Part shown: one piece after another, positions 13,003-22,408 of the stretch | Layout: every line of letters begins with the position of its first letter | Position numbering within the stretch: the stretch's first letter is position 1 | Program-made: the position numbers and the translations under genes | Notes under the pieces: model-generated | The model's database searches: none | Told to the model about the DNA's origin: nothing | What the model saw: only the letters and a program-made list of their open reading frames with translations | Source of the DNA: Torreya grandis | Taxonomy: Eukaryota > Streptophyta > Pinopsida > Cupressales > Taxaceae | DNA: 64,000 nt | Direction: 5' to 3' | Assembly: GCA_037957365.1 (NCBI GenBank) | Contig: JARHVA010000224.1 | Span: 2,887,501 to 2,951,500, forward strand

Positions 13003-15062
13003 GTGGCAACTCTAGTATCTCGTATCCATTCTTTGACACCAAGACGTTCATTGCCTAATCAATCCCACAACACTCAACCCAATTACAAACCCAATACCCG
13101 TCAAGCCCTTGAGCCATACACACCCTACTACATCCTTTTGTTATTGAACCAATCCAACAACCTAAAGTCCTACACACAATCTAATCATCAACCATCCCAT
13201 ACTAGTCTGGCTCTTGAGCCACGCAAGCTACACAATCCCGAACTTTGGAAGAAGTTTGACCAACAAGCTCATAAGCAACAATCCCGAAATCAATCACCAC
13301 CTAGTCAGCAATCGTATGAGCTACACCCTACCAATCCTTTTAGTGACACCTATCAGGTCCCTGAGCCGCAACAATCCAACTATGTCCTATGATCACCATC
13401 CCTAGGCATGTCGCTTACTCAAGAACCGAGTGCATCCATGTTTGAGAATCAACAGCTGGGGATATGCGAAGATCCCTTTTCAAATCATGATCAAGCTTCT
13501 CCACAACCAAATCAAGGTTCACCCGTCTTTGATGAACCCACCATTGACCAACCTATCTTTGACCAACCCATTGTGGGTCCATCCATCTTTGATGAGCTTG
13601 TCTTTGATGAACCCATTTTTGACGAGCCCATCTATGATCAACAAATCTTTGACAAACCCATCTTTGGTCAACCCATCTTTGACCAACCATCTTTGACCAA
13701 CCTATCTTGGACCAGCCCATCTTTGACCCACATGACATACTTCAAATCTTTGACCAACATGACATACTTTGAATCTTTGACCAACACATCTCCAACCCAC
13801 ACAACATTCCACTTGTTGGCCCATCATACCATCCACACTCGCATATTGAAGCCTCCAATACAAACTATAAAGTTAAGAAGGTACTTGTAAACAATGAAAT
13901 CCAAAATGCCCTCCATGTGGCAAAACATCCCATCTCTCCTAAAAGTAGTGGCAGGCCCGCTATGAATGGGAAAACAAAACTGGCAGCCTATCAGTTTGGC
14001 TCGACATCATTTATCAAATCCAGCCTTCTTGCAGATGAAGAAATCGAAAGCTCAAGCAACTTTTGGTTGTACAATGACATTTTCGCACACTGCTTCGAAA
14101 GCAAGAAGTATCCTATACCAAACGAAATTTGCAAAATCATGAACTATAAAGGACTAGTACTTGACCAGCATGAGCAATGGATCCTAGAGCCCATCCATGT
14201 GTGCACAAATGAAGGAAATCATGGCATAGATTGCACACCACCTGATGATCAATACAACGATGGTAGGAATACTTCCACGATTCTTGGGGAAGCTCCTCCC
14301 AACATCAAAACACGTTTCTTTCATGGCCTCTACAAGGATCATGTTGCTACCAATCCTTTTAGTAACATCGCCAACTGTACCATCCATTTTGACTTCCAAT
14401 ATCCTACATTTATCGATTGGGACCTACATGATCACGTACCATTGGATCTCTTTTAGAATGATGGGGCAATCACAAACTTCATGGGAATCCAAGATGATAT
14501 CCAACCAAGAGACCACAAGAAGGGATTTGAAATCAATCTCGATGCATCAACATATCTTGAGGAATAGGAAGGGTTCCTTAGTCAAAACCAATCAAGAAAT
14601 CAAAACAATCAAAAGACAAAAACATCAATGTCCCCTAGTGAAAACTTCTTCGAGGCGCTAGCAGACAATCAAGTAAAAAATCAAAATTCAGACATGCCTA
14701 TTGGTGAAAACCTCTCGGAGGTGCCAATAGACACAAGACTCAACTTATAGTTGCAAGATGACTTTGCATCACTTGTCGAGGATAATATTAGAGCAGTCGA
14801 GGATCCCAAAATCATCGAACTTGCAACTATTCCCAGTCTTGTAGAACAGAGAAATTTCATCACAGATGTCTTCGCATGGCCAAAGGTGTGTGAGATTGTT
14901 GGTCCAATCCCCTTTGGTATCCAAACATCTACCCTTACCTCCATGATCATACCATCCCTCCTAATCCTTCACATAATCAAAGAAACTCAGTTCAACACGC
15001 ATCCCACTTTAGCTACTTTGGTAGAGCCCTCTCTTGTAGAGGCTATGATAGTACTTGGCTAA
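13003..15062 (+). pseudogene. Decayed ORF cluster of unknown type, probably retroelement-derived
   Basis: A run of plus-strand ORFs (13003-13392, 13408-13890, 13917-14456, 14751-15062) with similar composition looks like one coding region broken by stops and frameshifts. The first is rich in N, Q, P and S. The second contains the 15-bp repeat described separately. The third (179 codons) has a mixed globular composition. The last contains a DVFAW motif like the one found just before reverse transcriptase in many plant Gypsy polyproteins, which is the only family hint. An A-run (15142-15156) and a stretch mentioning CACTTGGGGGCAG follow, compatible with an LTR-element 3' region. I recognise no catalytic domain and assign no function. 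Confidence 0.4.
13526..13736. repeat. 15-bp coding tandem repeat (F-D-x-P-I)
   Basis: About a dozen units of a 15-bp motif related to CTTTGACCAACCCAT encode repeated five-residue blocks such as FDQPI and FDEPI on the + strand. Units drift, and the frame changes near 13690, after which it reads SLTN-type repeats. The period is a multiple of three, so it arose in a translated gene. Confidence 0.75.
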
Positions 15063-15543
15063 CATGCTCAGAGGAAGCTAGCTCAACAATCAACTAAGTT
15101 TTCACAGACACCTCTGGGGCACATACTTGAAGGTTCATATGCTGCTATAATAAAAAAAAAAAAAAATTCAAAAAAATCAAGAGGAAGAGAAATAAAAAAT
15201 TGTCCAAAGGTGAAAATCATTCTTATGGCACCTTGGGCAAGTACCATGATGAAAACTAGTTTTTGGCATCGTGTTTAAATCGATTGTCTACAGGTACCTC
15301 CCACTTGGGGGCAGATCTAGTCCATTCCCCATCCGACATCCTCAACCGTCTTTTCGTATCTCTATCCATAACCATACCATCCTCATAACTACTTCGCCAA
15401 ACTTTTTTTCTGTTTTGACCTTGATAAGGAAATGGAATAAGTCTTGGGATCTATTATGGAAATATCTTGGTATGTCCTCAGAATGGTGCTTCGACGATTG
15501 GACACTTTGTTCTTATGCAACGTGGTCCTTGGAGATCCATGAT
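15063..15543. other. Gene-free region with poly(A) tract
   Basis: A 15-A tract at 15142-15156 is followed by A-rich sequence. There is no convincing gene. A 93-codon ORF at 15271-15552 has no recognisable motif. Confidence 0.4.
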
Positions 15544-15705
15544 CATCCCTAATCGTTCCTAACCCATCGCTATCCATCCCTAATCGTCCCTAATCTGTTC
15601 CTATTCATCCCTAATCATCTCTTATCCATCCCTAATCCATTCTTGTTCATCCCTAATCCATCCCCATCCATCCCTAATCGTCCTTAATTGCCCCTAAGTG
15701 TCTTG
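15544..15705. repeat. CATCCCTAAT minisatellite
   Basis: Degenerate tandem units of about 12 bp built on CATCCCTAATC and CGTCCCTAATC. They share CCCTAA with telomeric repeats, but the spacing and flanks are not the plant heptamer array, so this is an interstitial minisatellite. Confidence 0.7.
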
Positions 15706-15844
15706 TATTTTTCTACACGGAATTGCACTCCTTCACATTTTTCCTTGTAAGAGTATCGCGACTCTTTTTATGTTTTTCAATTGTCTTTTGCTTGTGGCTT
15801 CATGTCTTTACTTGATTGTTTCGCATCTGGATGGCTCATGCTAA

Positions 15845-16078
15845 CTAATATTTTTCCATTTCGTTTGAGATGAATGCCTCCTTCCATGCCCCCCTTTCTT
15901 TGTCTAAGTCGTCATGACTTCTATTCGTTTTTATTTTCTTTTGATCACGATTCCTTATGAGAGCTTGCATGACGCCTCTTGTGCCAGATGACGTCCCTTG
16001 AGATCGTTCTGATCTTTGATTATGCACTATGATTTTGCTGCAATTTTGAACCTCTTTTTCTTCTTTTGCAGAGTTCAT
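15845..16078 (-). pseudogene. Short ORF at the start of the truncated Copia-like element
   Basis: A 77-codon ORF begins 71 bp downstream of the primer-binding site, the usual place for gag. It is highly charged (many K, E, R, S) and lacks a visible gag fold or zinc knuckle. It is either the first part of a truncated gag or chance. Stated as gag-position only. Confidence 0.3.
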
Positions 16079-16148
16079 ACCTGACTAGGGTTTCCTCAAA
16101 CTTTGCAAGTGAATGCTCGTAGCCTCTCCTGGTGCTTCCTCGAACAAT

Positions 16149-16162
16149 GGGTTTGATACCAA
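16149..16162 (-). promoter_or_regulatory. tRNA-iMet primer-binding site
   Basis: TTGGTATCAAACCC on the minus strand directly follows the LTR end. It matches the TGGTATCA start typical of initiator-methionine tRNA primed plant LTR elements. Confidence 0.65.
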
Positions 16163-16369
16163 TGTAAGAAAATATGATTGTTGAAAGAATGAAGAGAAAT
16201 TGTTAGGCACACATTGACGTGCGTGTGCATCCTTCATTTATTATGCAAAATCAGGTTATATATAGTTAGGGTAGTTGGTAGTTACCATTAGTTAATTCTA
16301 ACTAATATAGTATTAGTTAAGTCTAATTAATATATTAAATCAATATATTTAATAAATACATTTCCAACA
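16163..16369 (-). repeat. Copia-like LTR, 207 bp
   Basis: TG...CA boundaries in minus orientation with an AT-rich U3 containing TATATATA-like sequence (about 16257-16262). The primer-binding site is directly adjacent. No second copy was found in the window. Confidence 0.65.
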
Positions 16370-16559
16370 AATTATAACTATCGAGGAAAATGAGCTAGAA
16401 ACTCCGGGAACAATAGGGACTGCAACATATTCCACTTTCAATCACATAAGGAGAATAAAAAATTAATGCAATTGATCGGAACCAAAAATTGTTGTCTTCT
16501 CCTTCCAACCAGATAAAGTCCCATGCCTACACAATTATCCAACGTTGTTTTATCAATCT

Positions 16560-18225
16560 TTTTGGTAGCTTTTTAAATATGATTCCATTTCAATGGTAAA
16601 GGAGTTACGACGAAAAAAGAAAATGCTATGCAATCTCAATGCCACCAAAGTAGTCGTCATCTCAAAAGAATCCAAGGTAGATGATATAGATCAGTACAAG
16701 CCTATTTTATTGTGTAACATGGCTTACAAAAGTATCTCTAAAATAATATCAATGAGACTTAAAGCGCTCCTCCATAAATAATCTCCCCTACTCGATTAAC
16801 ATTTGATTCGGGTAGACAAATTGAAGACATCATCTTTTCAGTTCAAGATATCCTATATTCACTACACACTCTAAGGAGACTGGATATGCTCATCAAACTT
16901 GACATTTCCAAAGCTTTTGAGAGATGAAACTTGGATCTATTGGAACACACATTCATAGCTTTTGGTTTCAATAGCCATGCAATTGCTTAGGGATCAACAA
17001 TTCCATACAAACACCAATGTTATCTATTACGCTCAGTGGTGATCTGGGGCTTCCTTTCCTCTCTGCTAGGGGGCTTCGTCAAGGGGACCCTCAGTCATTT
17101 ATTTATTATGCCGATGGGGTAACCTACAATGGCAGCTGGGTGTGGCGGTGGAATGTAATGTCAGAGAGATGTTAACAATTAATGGCTTAATTTAAATTTG
17201 ACATCCATTTGACCGTCACAGTGTAGTTTCAACCTTAAATTTGAAGTCCATTTCACTGTTGTATGGAAGGTTTTTCTTCCTAGTTGGAGAAGTTGATCAA
17301 AAAATTGTAATATTGGGCATATGGTGGAGTTTGGAGCCTGTCATTTTTTTTCAGAAATATTTTTTGAGCCCAACACAGTGGTGAAGCTAGATTGAGGCCA
17401 TTTTCCACCAATTAGTGGGAAATTCACAAAGAAGGTAGTGGAGTCTTTAATCAATATGGTATGTGACCAATCGAAGATACCTTTCTCGAGATCGATATCT
17501 CTGGGTGTTTTTTAGATAGATGTATTTAATATATCTATACTCTTAATTATGAGGTAAACCTTGAACATGACAGTAGAATAGGCAAAACTTTCAGTTGCAA
17601 TACATGGTCTCCACTTAACAAAAAATGGGGGACTCTAGACCAACTTTCACTTTGTAGATGACACACTCCTCTTCTCCATCGTTATCATTAGGGAATTAAA
17701 ATCCTGGAACCAGTTGTTACAAAAGTTTTAGCTTGCTTCAGGTAAATGAAACAACCATTAGAAATTCCATATCCTTTTTCGTTAATGTGGCTGCTACGAA
17801 AAATAGGAGATACTCAAAATTCTGCAATTCCAGGAAGAGGCACTTCCTCTGAAACATTTAGGATCCCCACTGCATCTAAAGCGGACAAAAACATTGTGGG
17901 ATGGGATGATATAGCAAATGCAAATCAAGTTGAACCATTGGACCATTGCTGGTTGTCATTTGCAGGCAAAAACCCAACTACTGAAATCAGTATTACAGGC
18001 AGTCCCAGTGCATATTCTCAAGTTTTTACCCCTCCCAATACAGATTGCTGAATCTCTTCTAATCATACAACCTAACTTTCTTTGGCGAGGAGTGGGAATT
18101 CCATACAAATACCCCCTGGTGTCATGGGAAAGAATCAGGTCTCCACGCAACAGCCAACTCTTTGCTCCACAAACCGGATTGTTCCTACAATATAGGGAAA
18201 AAAAAGATGAGTTTGAATAAGTTTC
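16560..18225 (+). pseudogene. Old LINE reverse transcriptase remnant
   Basis: A decayed non-LTR reverse transcriptase, more diverged than the other LINE copies. The N-terminal block has LLCNMAYKSISKIISMRLK near 16710-16770. Next is a region with LIKLDISKAFE (about 16890-16925) and GDPQSPF near 17085. The F-V-D-D box sits near 17645-17660. The connection motif LLKSVLQAVPVHILKFLPLP and FLWRGVGIPY lie at 17918-18220. Between about 17105 and 17600 the sequence no longer resembles a LINE, so an insertion or rearrangement split the RT. Frame changes are numerous. Its motif spelling differs from the LINE at 655-3699, so it is a separate family. Confidence 0.7.
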
Positions 18226-18280
18226 ACATATTAGTTCTGTTTACAAAAGGGTTTGCCATTAAAGACATCAACATTGTACA

Positions 18281-19899
18281 GTGCAAACAAGTGTTTGGAT
18301 TTTAGGCATCATGAGAAAGAAGTCCACGATCGATGCATATGGGGCTACATGCATGCCGATTGAGATCAGCAGTGACGACATTTATGTTCTGAATATCCAT
18401 CCTTTGGGTCCAACAATCTTACACAATCATAGGCCCCTAAAAATCAGGACCCTTAAAATAAAATGCTCTTCTATTATGATGTGAAGTGCACGACAAGGAA
18501 ATCACAGAGGCTAAGAGGGCAGAATCAACACTCAATCCAACACAGTGGAAAAGGGTTGTAAGATCTACATGTGTCTTCAAATCCATCAAATCGGGCCAAA
18601 ATTGCCAGAATCTTCATGAACATTTTCAAAACAATCGGGTTAAGAAAAATCCTTAGACTCAATGCCACAACTATAAATAAGCCTTCATCCTACTGCAAAT
18701 GAAAATGCTACCTTCTTAATATCTAGAGCTCAAAGTTTACAAGAGGATTCAAAAAACAAAGCACCATCTCAATCAACTACCAGCTGACTCACAGCAGGAA
18801 AATTAACCAAAAAAGAAAGGCTCAACAGTTGATACATTTGGATGAGGAAGATAGAGATCTAGAGGCCTTTGCATCCATAAAAAAACAAAATGAAACTAAC
18901 TCATCCCCTCTCCCTCTTTCCAGGAACATCCCAGGTATGTTCCACTTGTCTATCTCCTCATTTTGAAAATTAACGAGTTCTGCTACAAGATACAAACACC
19001 CTCACTCTCATTCAAAAGTTAACTCACTAGCTGATCTTAAAGTGAATAACTCCCCTTTACCATTTCCTTCCAACAATCCGTTTGAGAAACAAGCCACTGG
19101 CATCTATGGTCAAAAGGAAGATTCCATCAACACCTCTGCTAAAGCTGGCCCCTCCTCTAAGTACCATGCCCTGACTGTTAAATCCCTGAATATCTTTCTA
19201 ACTCTCTCCCCAGTATGCTAGTGTCCAAGGGTTGGATAGGCCTCAAATCCACCCCCAATGCATCCAATGCAGTATAATATATCACCAAGAACAACTCCTC
19301 CAAGTCTTTCTAGAACTTCAGCGGCTGAAGTCACAAAAATATTAGCTGCCCTTGTCAAAGCCATCACCACACTAGATGGACGTCTGGAAACCCTGGGCAA
19401 TAATTTGGGTGACCATGGAGCTTTAGCTCCCCTCCTCATTGAATGGGTGGTCGATTTGGCAGCTCTCCAGACGCACACATCTTCTCTACAATCTGAGCAA
19501 GGAGAAACAATTGAACTCCTTAAAAAGAATCTGGAGTTTCAGCATCTCAGAGTTCAAAATCTGGAAAAATGGTCATCGATGATCCTCTATGGTCACTCAT
19601 TGGGAATTTTCTTCAAGAGACATGATATTCAAAACAGTCATCAAGGAAGAAACCAATAAAAAGGCAGCTCAACTCCAAATCAGGCAACACCTTCTGATTT
19701 GCAGGTTCGCACATTTCATCCTACAACACACACACACCAACTCCTGCTTGCTAGGACACTCCTGGACCTAGACTTGAAGGAAATGCTCATATGGCTCACC
19801 CATCTTCGAAGGAAGCGGATCCAAAAAGCAAAGGCAACATCATTTAAATCATGGAATCAGCTACAACATATAATAAGGCACCAGATTTTGTGGTCTTAA
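18281..19899 (+). pseudogene. Unidentified decayed coding-like region with coiled coil
   Basis: Scattered plus-strand ORFs continue to 19899. The longest (19258-19659, 133 codons) contains regularly spaced leucines and acidic/basic residues (residues 20-45 and 65-100) that predict a coiled coil, a shape shared by LINE ORF1 and gag proteins. No nucleic-acid binding motif or enzyme domain was seen. It may be the remains of another retroelement. Function not assigned. Confidence 0.3.
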
Positions 19900-21002
19900 T
19901 AGTCTATTTTTGGCATATTTTCATCTTTCCTGTCTTTTTGTTGTTTTTCAACTTTATTATCTAGTGTAACTGAAATTTGGATCAGAAAAGCCAAATCCAC
20001 TGACTTCAGTATGCTGTTTGTTTTTGTCTAACTCTCCTGGCAAACAGGGACTTTGTCATGTTTATTTTGATAGTCATATATAGCCATATGGATGGCTCAA
20101 ATGTATTCTCACAATTTTCCCAAGTCCGTGGCAAGGTATGCTGAATATCTTGGCTGTAGTAGGTTTATACAGTGGTTATTTGGGCCTAAGAATGAATTTA
20201 CATTCACACTTGAGGCAGTTTTTGTATTATCATCACTACATTAAATTATTTGGATTGGCTGAAGGATAACCTATGCAAAATTTTCTTGAAGGGGTCCAAA
20301 ATATTTGAACTACCCTTAAGATTATCACCCACATATGAAAGACAAGACACATGGATTTATATATTAAAACCTATGGCATATATGCTAGTATTACAATAGT
20401 AACTCTTTCATTCATAGATAATTGATCAATCTTGAATACTAGCCTTTTACATCCTTATGGAGTTAAAGAAAGGTTAGGGTTAGGGTTTTTGAGTATTTTA
20501 CTTGTACAACAAGTCTTTCTAAAATAAGACTTTATTATTAGCTGAAGTCAATTGATTCAATCATATAATTGATAATCTTCTCTAATAATAAGATATGGTG
20601 TGCACACAATTAATGCTCATCCATATTTACAATTAAATATTACAAATGTGTCTTCAACCTTACAATAGTGTTAAACACACTAATATATATATATATTTTT
20701 AACCCTTAAAAAAAAATGATTATGTGCATTTAAAATGAAGGGCCTTGTAGTTAAGTGACTGTTCTCATTCATAGCCTGGTTCTCTGAGGATATTTATTTA
20801 AGGGTGCTTGGATAAATCCACCATCATTTTTTTTTTTTAATAAAAGTTATAAAATAGTGTTGCTTGGTTCCACTATGGTTCCAACAGGCAAACACATGTA
20901 TTCTCCTTACATATTTTCCCAAGACTCTTCATCCAGAAACTGTGAAAGCAGAGAATATAAGCAGTCTCAAACTGGAATGCAGGACAGTTCTTCAAATTGT
21001 GA
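19900..21002. other. Gene-free stretch
   Basis: No supported gene. Contains a short TA run near 20685 and T/A-rich tracts near 20820-20840. Confidence 0.45.
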
Positions 21003-21197
21003 ACTTTATTTCCTGTCGTTTCATGTATAGTCCAGATTTGGGGTCTGCCTTCGGAGATGGAATCTCTATCTGCAACACAAGAGAAAGCCACCATAGAAAA
21101 CCTTTGGGACATAATTGCAGATCCCCTTTCCCCCTTACATGCTAGTTTTCGACCATTCAAATTTGAAGCTCAGTTTCTGACAGCCATACTCCAGTAA
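21003..21197 (+). other. Short coding-like stretch, origin unknown
   Basis: An open frame of 64 codons from 21003 to the TAA at 21195-21197 includes an ATG at 21057. The predicted peptide has a protein-like composition (for example LWDIIADPLSPLHASFRPF) and is preceded by an AG-ending pyrimidine-containing sequence. The opposite strand also has a 95-codon ORF over the same interval. I do not recognise either. It could be an exon of an unknown gene, a pseudogene fragment or chance. Confidence 0.2.
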
Positions 21198-22101
21198 AGT
21201 GGTAGTTGAGCACAGTTTTGCCCATCTTTAAAACCGTTTCTTGCCAACCTGCATTATTGCCTGCTTTCATCAATTTACCTTATTGAGAACCTAAATGAGA
21301 ATGTCAGAGGTGCTCAGAAATGTGTTTTCTCTGCAGCCTGCCACCATACTAATTAAAAAGGGGCGTTTCCCCACCTCCACGTCTCCTTGAGAACTGAACC
21401 CATCTGCACTTTGCTGTCTCAGTGTCTTAAGCAAGCCGGTCAATGTATTACATGATGCTAATCACTATGAATCACTGCTACGCCTCTGAAGCCTTGCTAA
21501 GAAACCCATGATGAGAAGTTGGAATGGTGATATGCTATTACAGTGATAACATGGCCACTATTGCGAATCTTCCTTTAAAAAGATGGAACATAATATAAAG
21601 AAGCAAAAATATATTATAACATAAAAAGATAGACAATAGTATTCAATAGGACTGGAAAAATTCGCATTTTAGATCATCGAAATTGATAGACCATAGCATC
21701 AATAAGCTTAAGTGATATTAGATCAAATAAATTGAATTATTTAAGTGGAGTTAGAAATAATGAACTTTCCAGTCAGGTTGTTGGCAGTTGAATCTCAAAT
21801 GTAGCCTACTCTTAAAACCTAAGTCTCAAGTCTTGTTGACTTCTGAAGGAATGCATGACATAGTGGGATGCCTTAGTTCATCTGATATCTTCCATGGTTT
21901 TTGTGCTTGATTACATGTTTTTAGCATAGTTTAAGAAATCCTTTTATTGTACTCATATGCAATAGAATTTGCATTTATTCTGTAAGATACCACATGACCA
22001 TTAGAATCTTCCTGAGATTGTAAAAGATATGACATTAATTTTCTGTTTCAGCTACCTTGACTGATAGAGTTTTGCTTCTCTTTCAATTTTCTCCAATACA
22101 G
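21198..22101. other. Intronic or intergenic sequence before the first visible TRM6 exon
   Basis: No coding exon recognised. The pyrimidine-rich tract and CAG at 22080-22101 form the splice acceptor of the exon at 22102. A second AG at 22050 is not usable, because reading from it meets an in-frame TAG at 22065-22067. Confidence 0.5.
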
Positions 22102-22228
22102 TAACAAATAGTCAGGATGATGAAGATGAGAAAGATCATGAGAAAATAGATGATAAAGATAATAGAGCATTGGTTGATAATAACACAGCTCAAAAGCTCT
22201 CTGCTGAAGATATAAGCAACATGCGCAG
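22102..22228 (+). CDS. TRM6: TRM6/GCD10 exon: acidic linker and D-N-R-A-x-V-D block
   Basis: First visible exon of the non-catalytic subunit of the nuclear tRNA m1A58 methyltransferase, which pairs with TRM61 to methylate adenine 58 of tRNAs including initiator tRNA. The 127-nt exon is bounded by CAG and GT. It starts with two bases of a split codon and ends with AG of a split arginine codon. The peptide is an acidic run (DDEDEKDHEK) followed by DNRALVDNNTAQKLSAEDI and SNMR. Plant TRM6 proteins show D-N-R-A-I-V-D-x-N-x-A-Q-x-L at this point. The upstream frame is closed by a stop, fixing this acceptor. Exons for the N-terminal roughly 90 residues were not found upstream. Confidence 0.9.
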
Positions 22229-22408
22229 GTCCGTGTTTGTCTTGCCACTGTATTGCAATCCTTTAATAATATCACTATATGTTTCTGCTTGAATGAACTC
22301 AATTTTTTATTTATCGAATGTTGATATACAGAGGAACATTTTGAATAATTAATCTTGTTGCAAAGGGCTGAAAACCTATGACTCTCTGATATCATAGATT
22401 GATATTGT

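Larger units (their letters stand above)
15845..16369 (-). mobile_element. Truncated LTR retrotransposon 5' end (LTR, PBS, leader)
   Basis: Read on the minus strand, a 207-bp LTR (16369 to 16163) starts TGTTGGAAAT and ends CTTACA. It is followed by TTGGTATCAAACCC (16162-16149), a primer-binding site for initiator methionine tRNA, and then a short leader and coding start. The LTR length and TGTTGGAAAT start suggest Copia. The rest of the element and its second LTR are absent, so this is a fragment. Confidence 0.7.

Noticed and set aside
13526..13736. Regular short repeats considered as a CRISPR-like array
   Set aside because: The units are contiguous, codon-phased and translated, without spacers, and the window is plant nuclear DNA.
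15544..15705. CCCTAA-containing array considered as telomeric repeat
   Set aside because: The unit is about 12 bp, irregular, and not the plant CCCTAAA heptamer.
22048..22395. A 115-codon minus-strand ORF over the first TRM6 exon
   Set aside because: It is the antisense shadow of the exon and flanking intron; the plus strand has conserved residues and splice sites.
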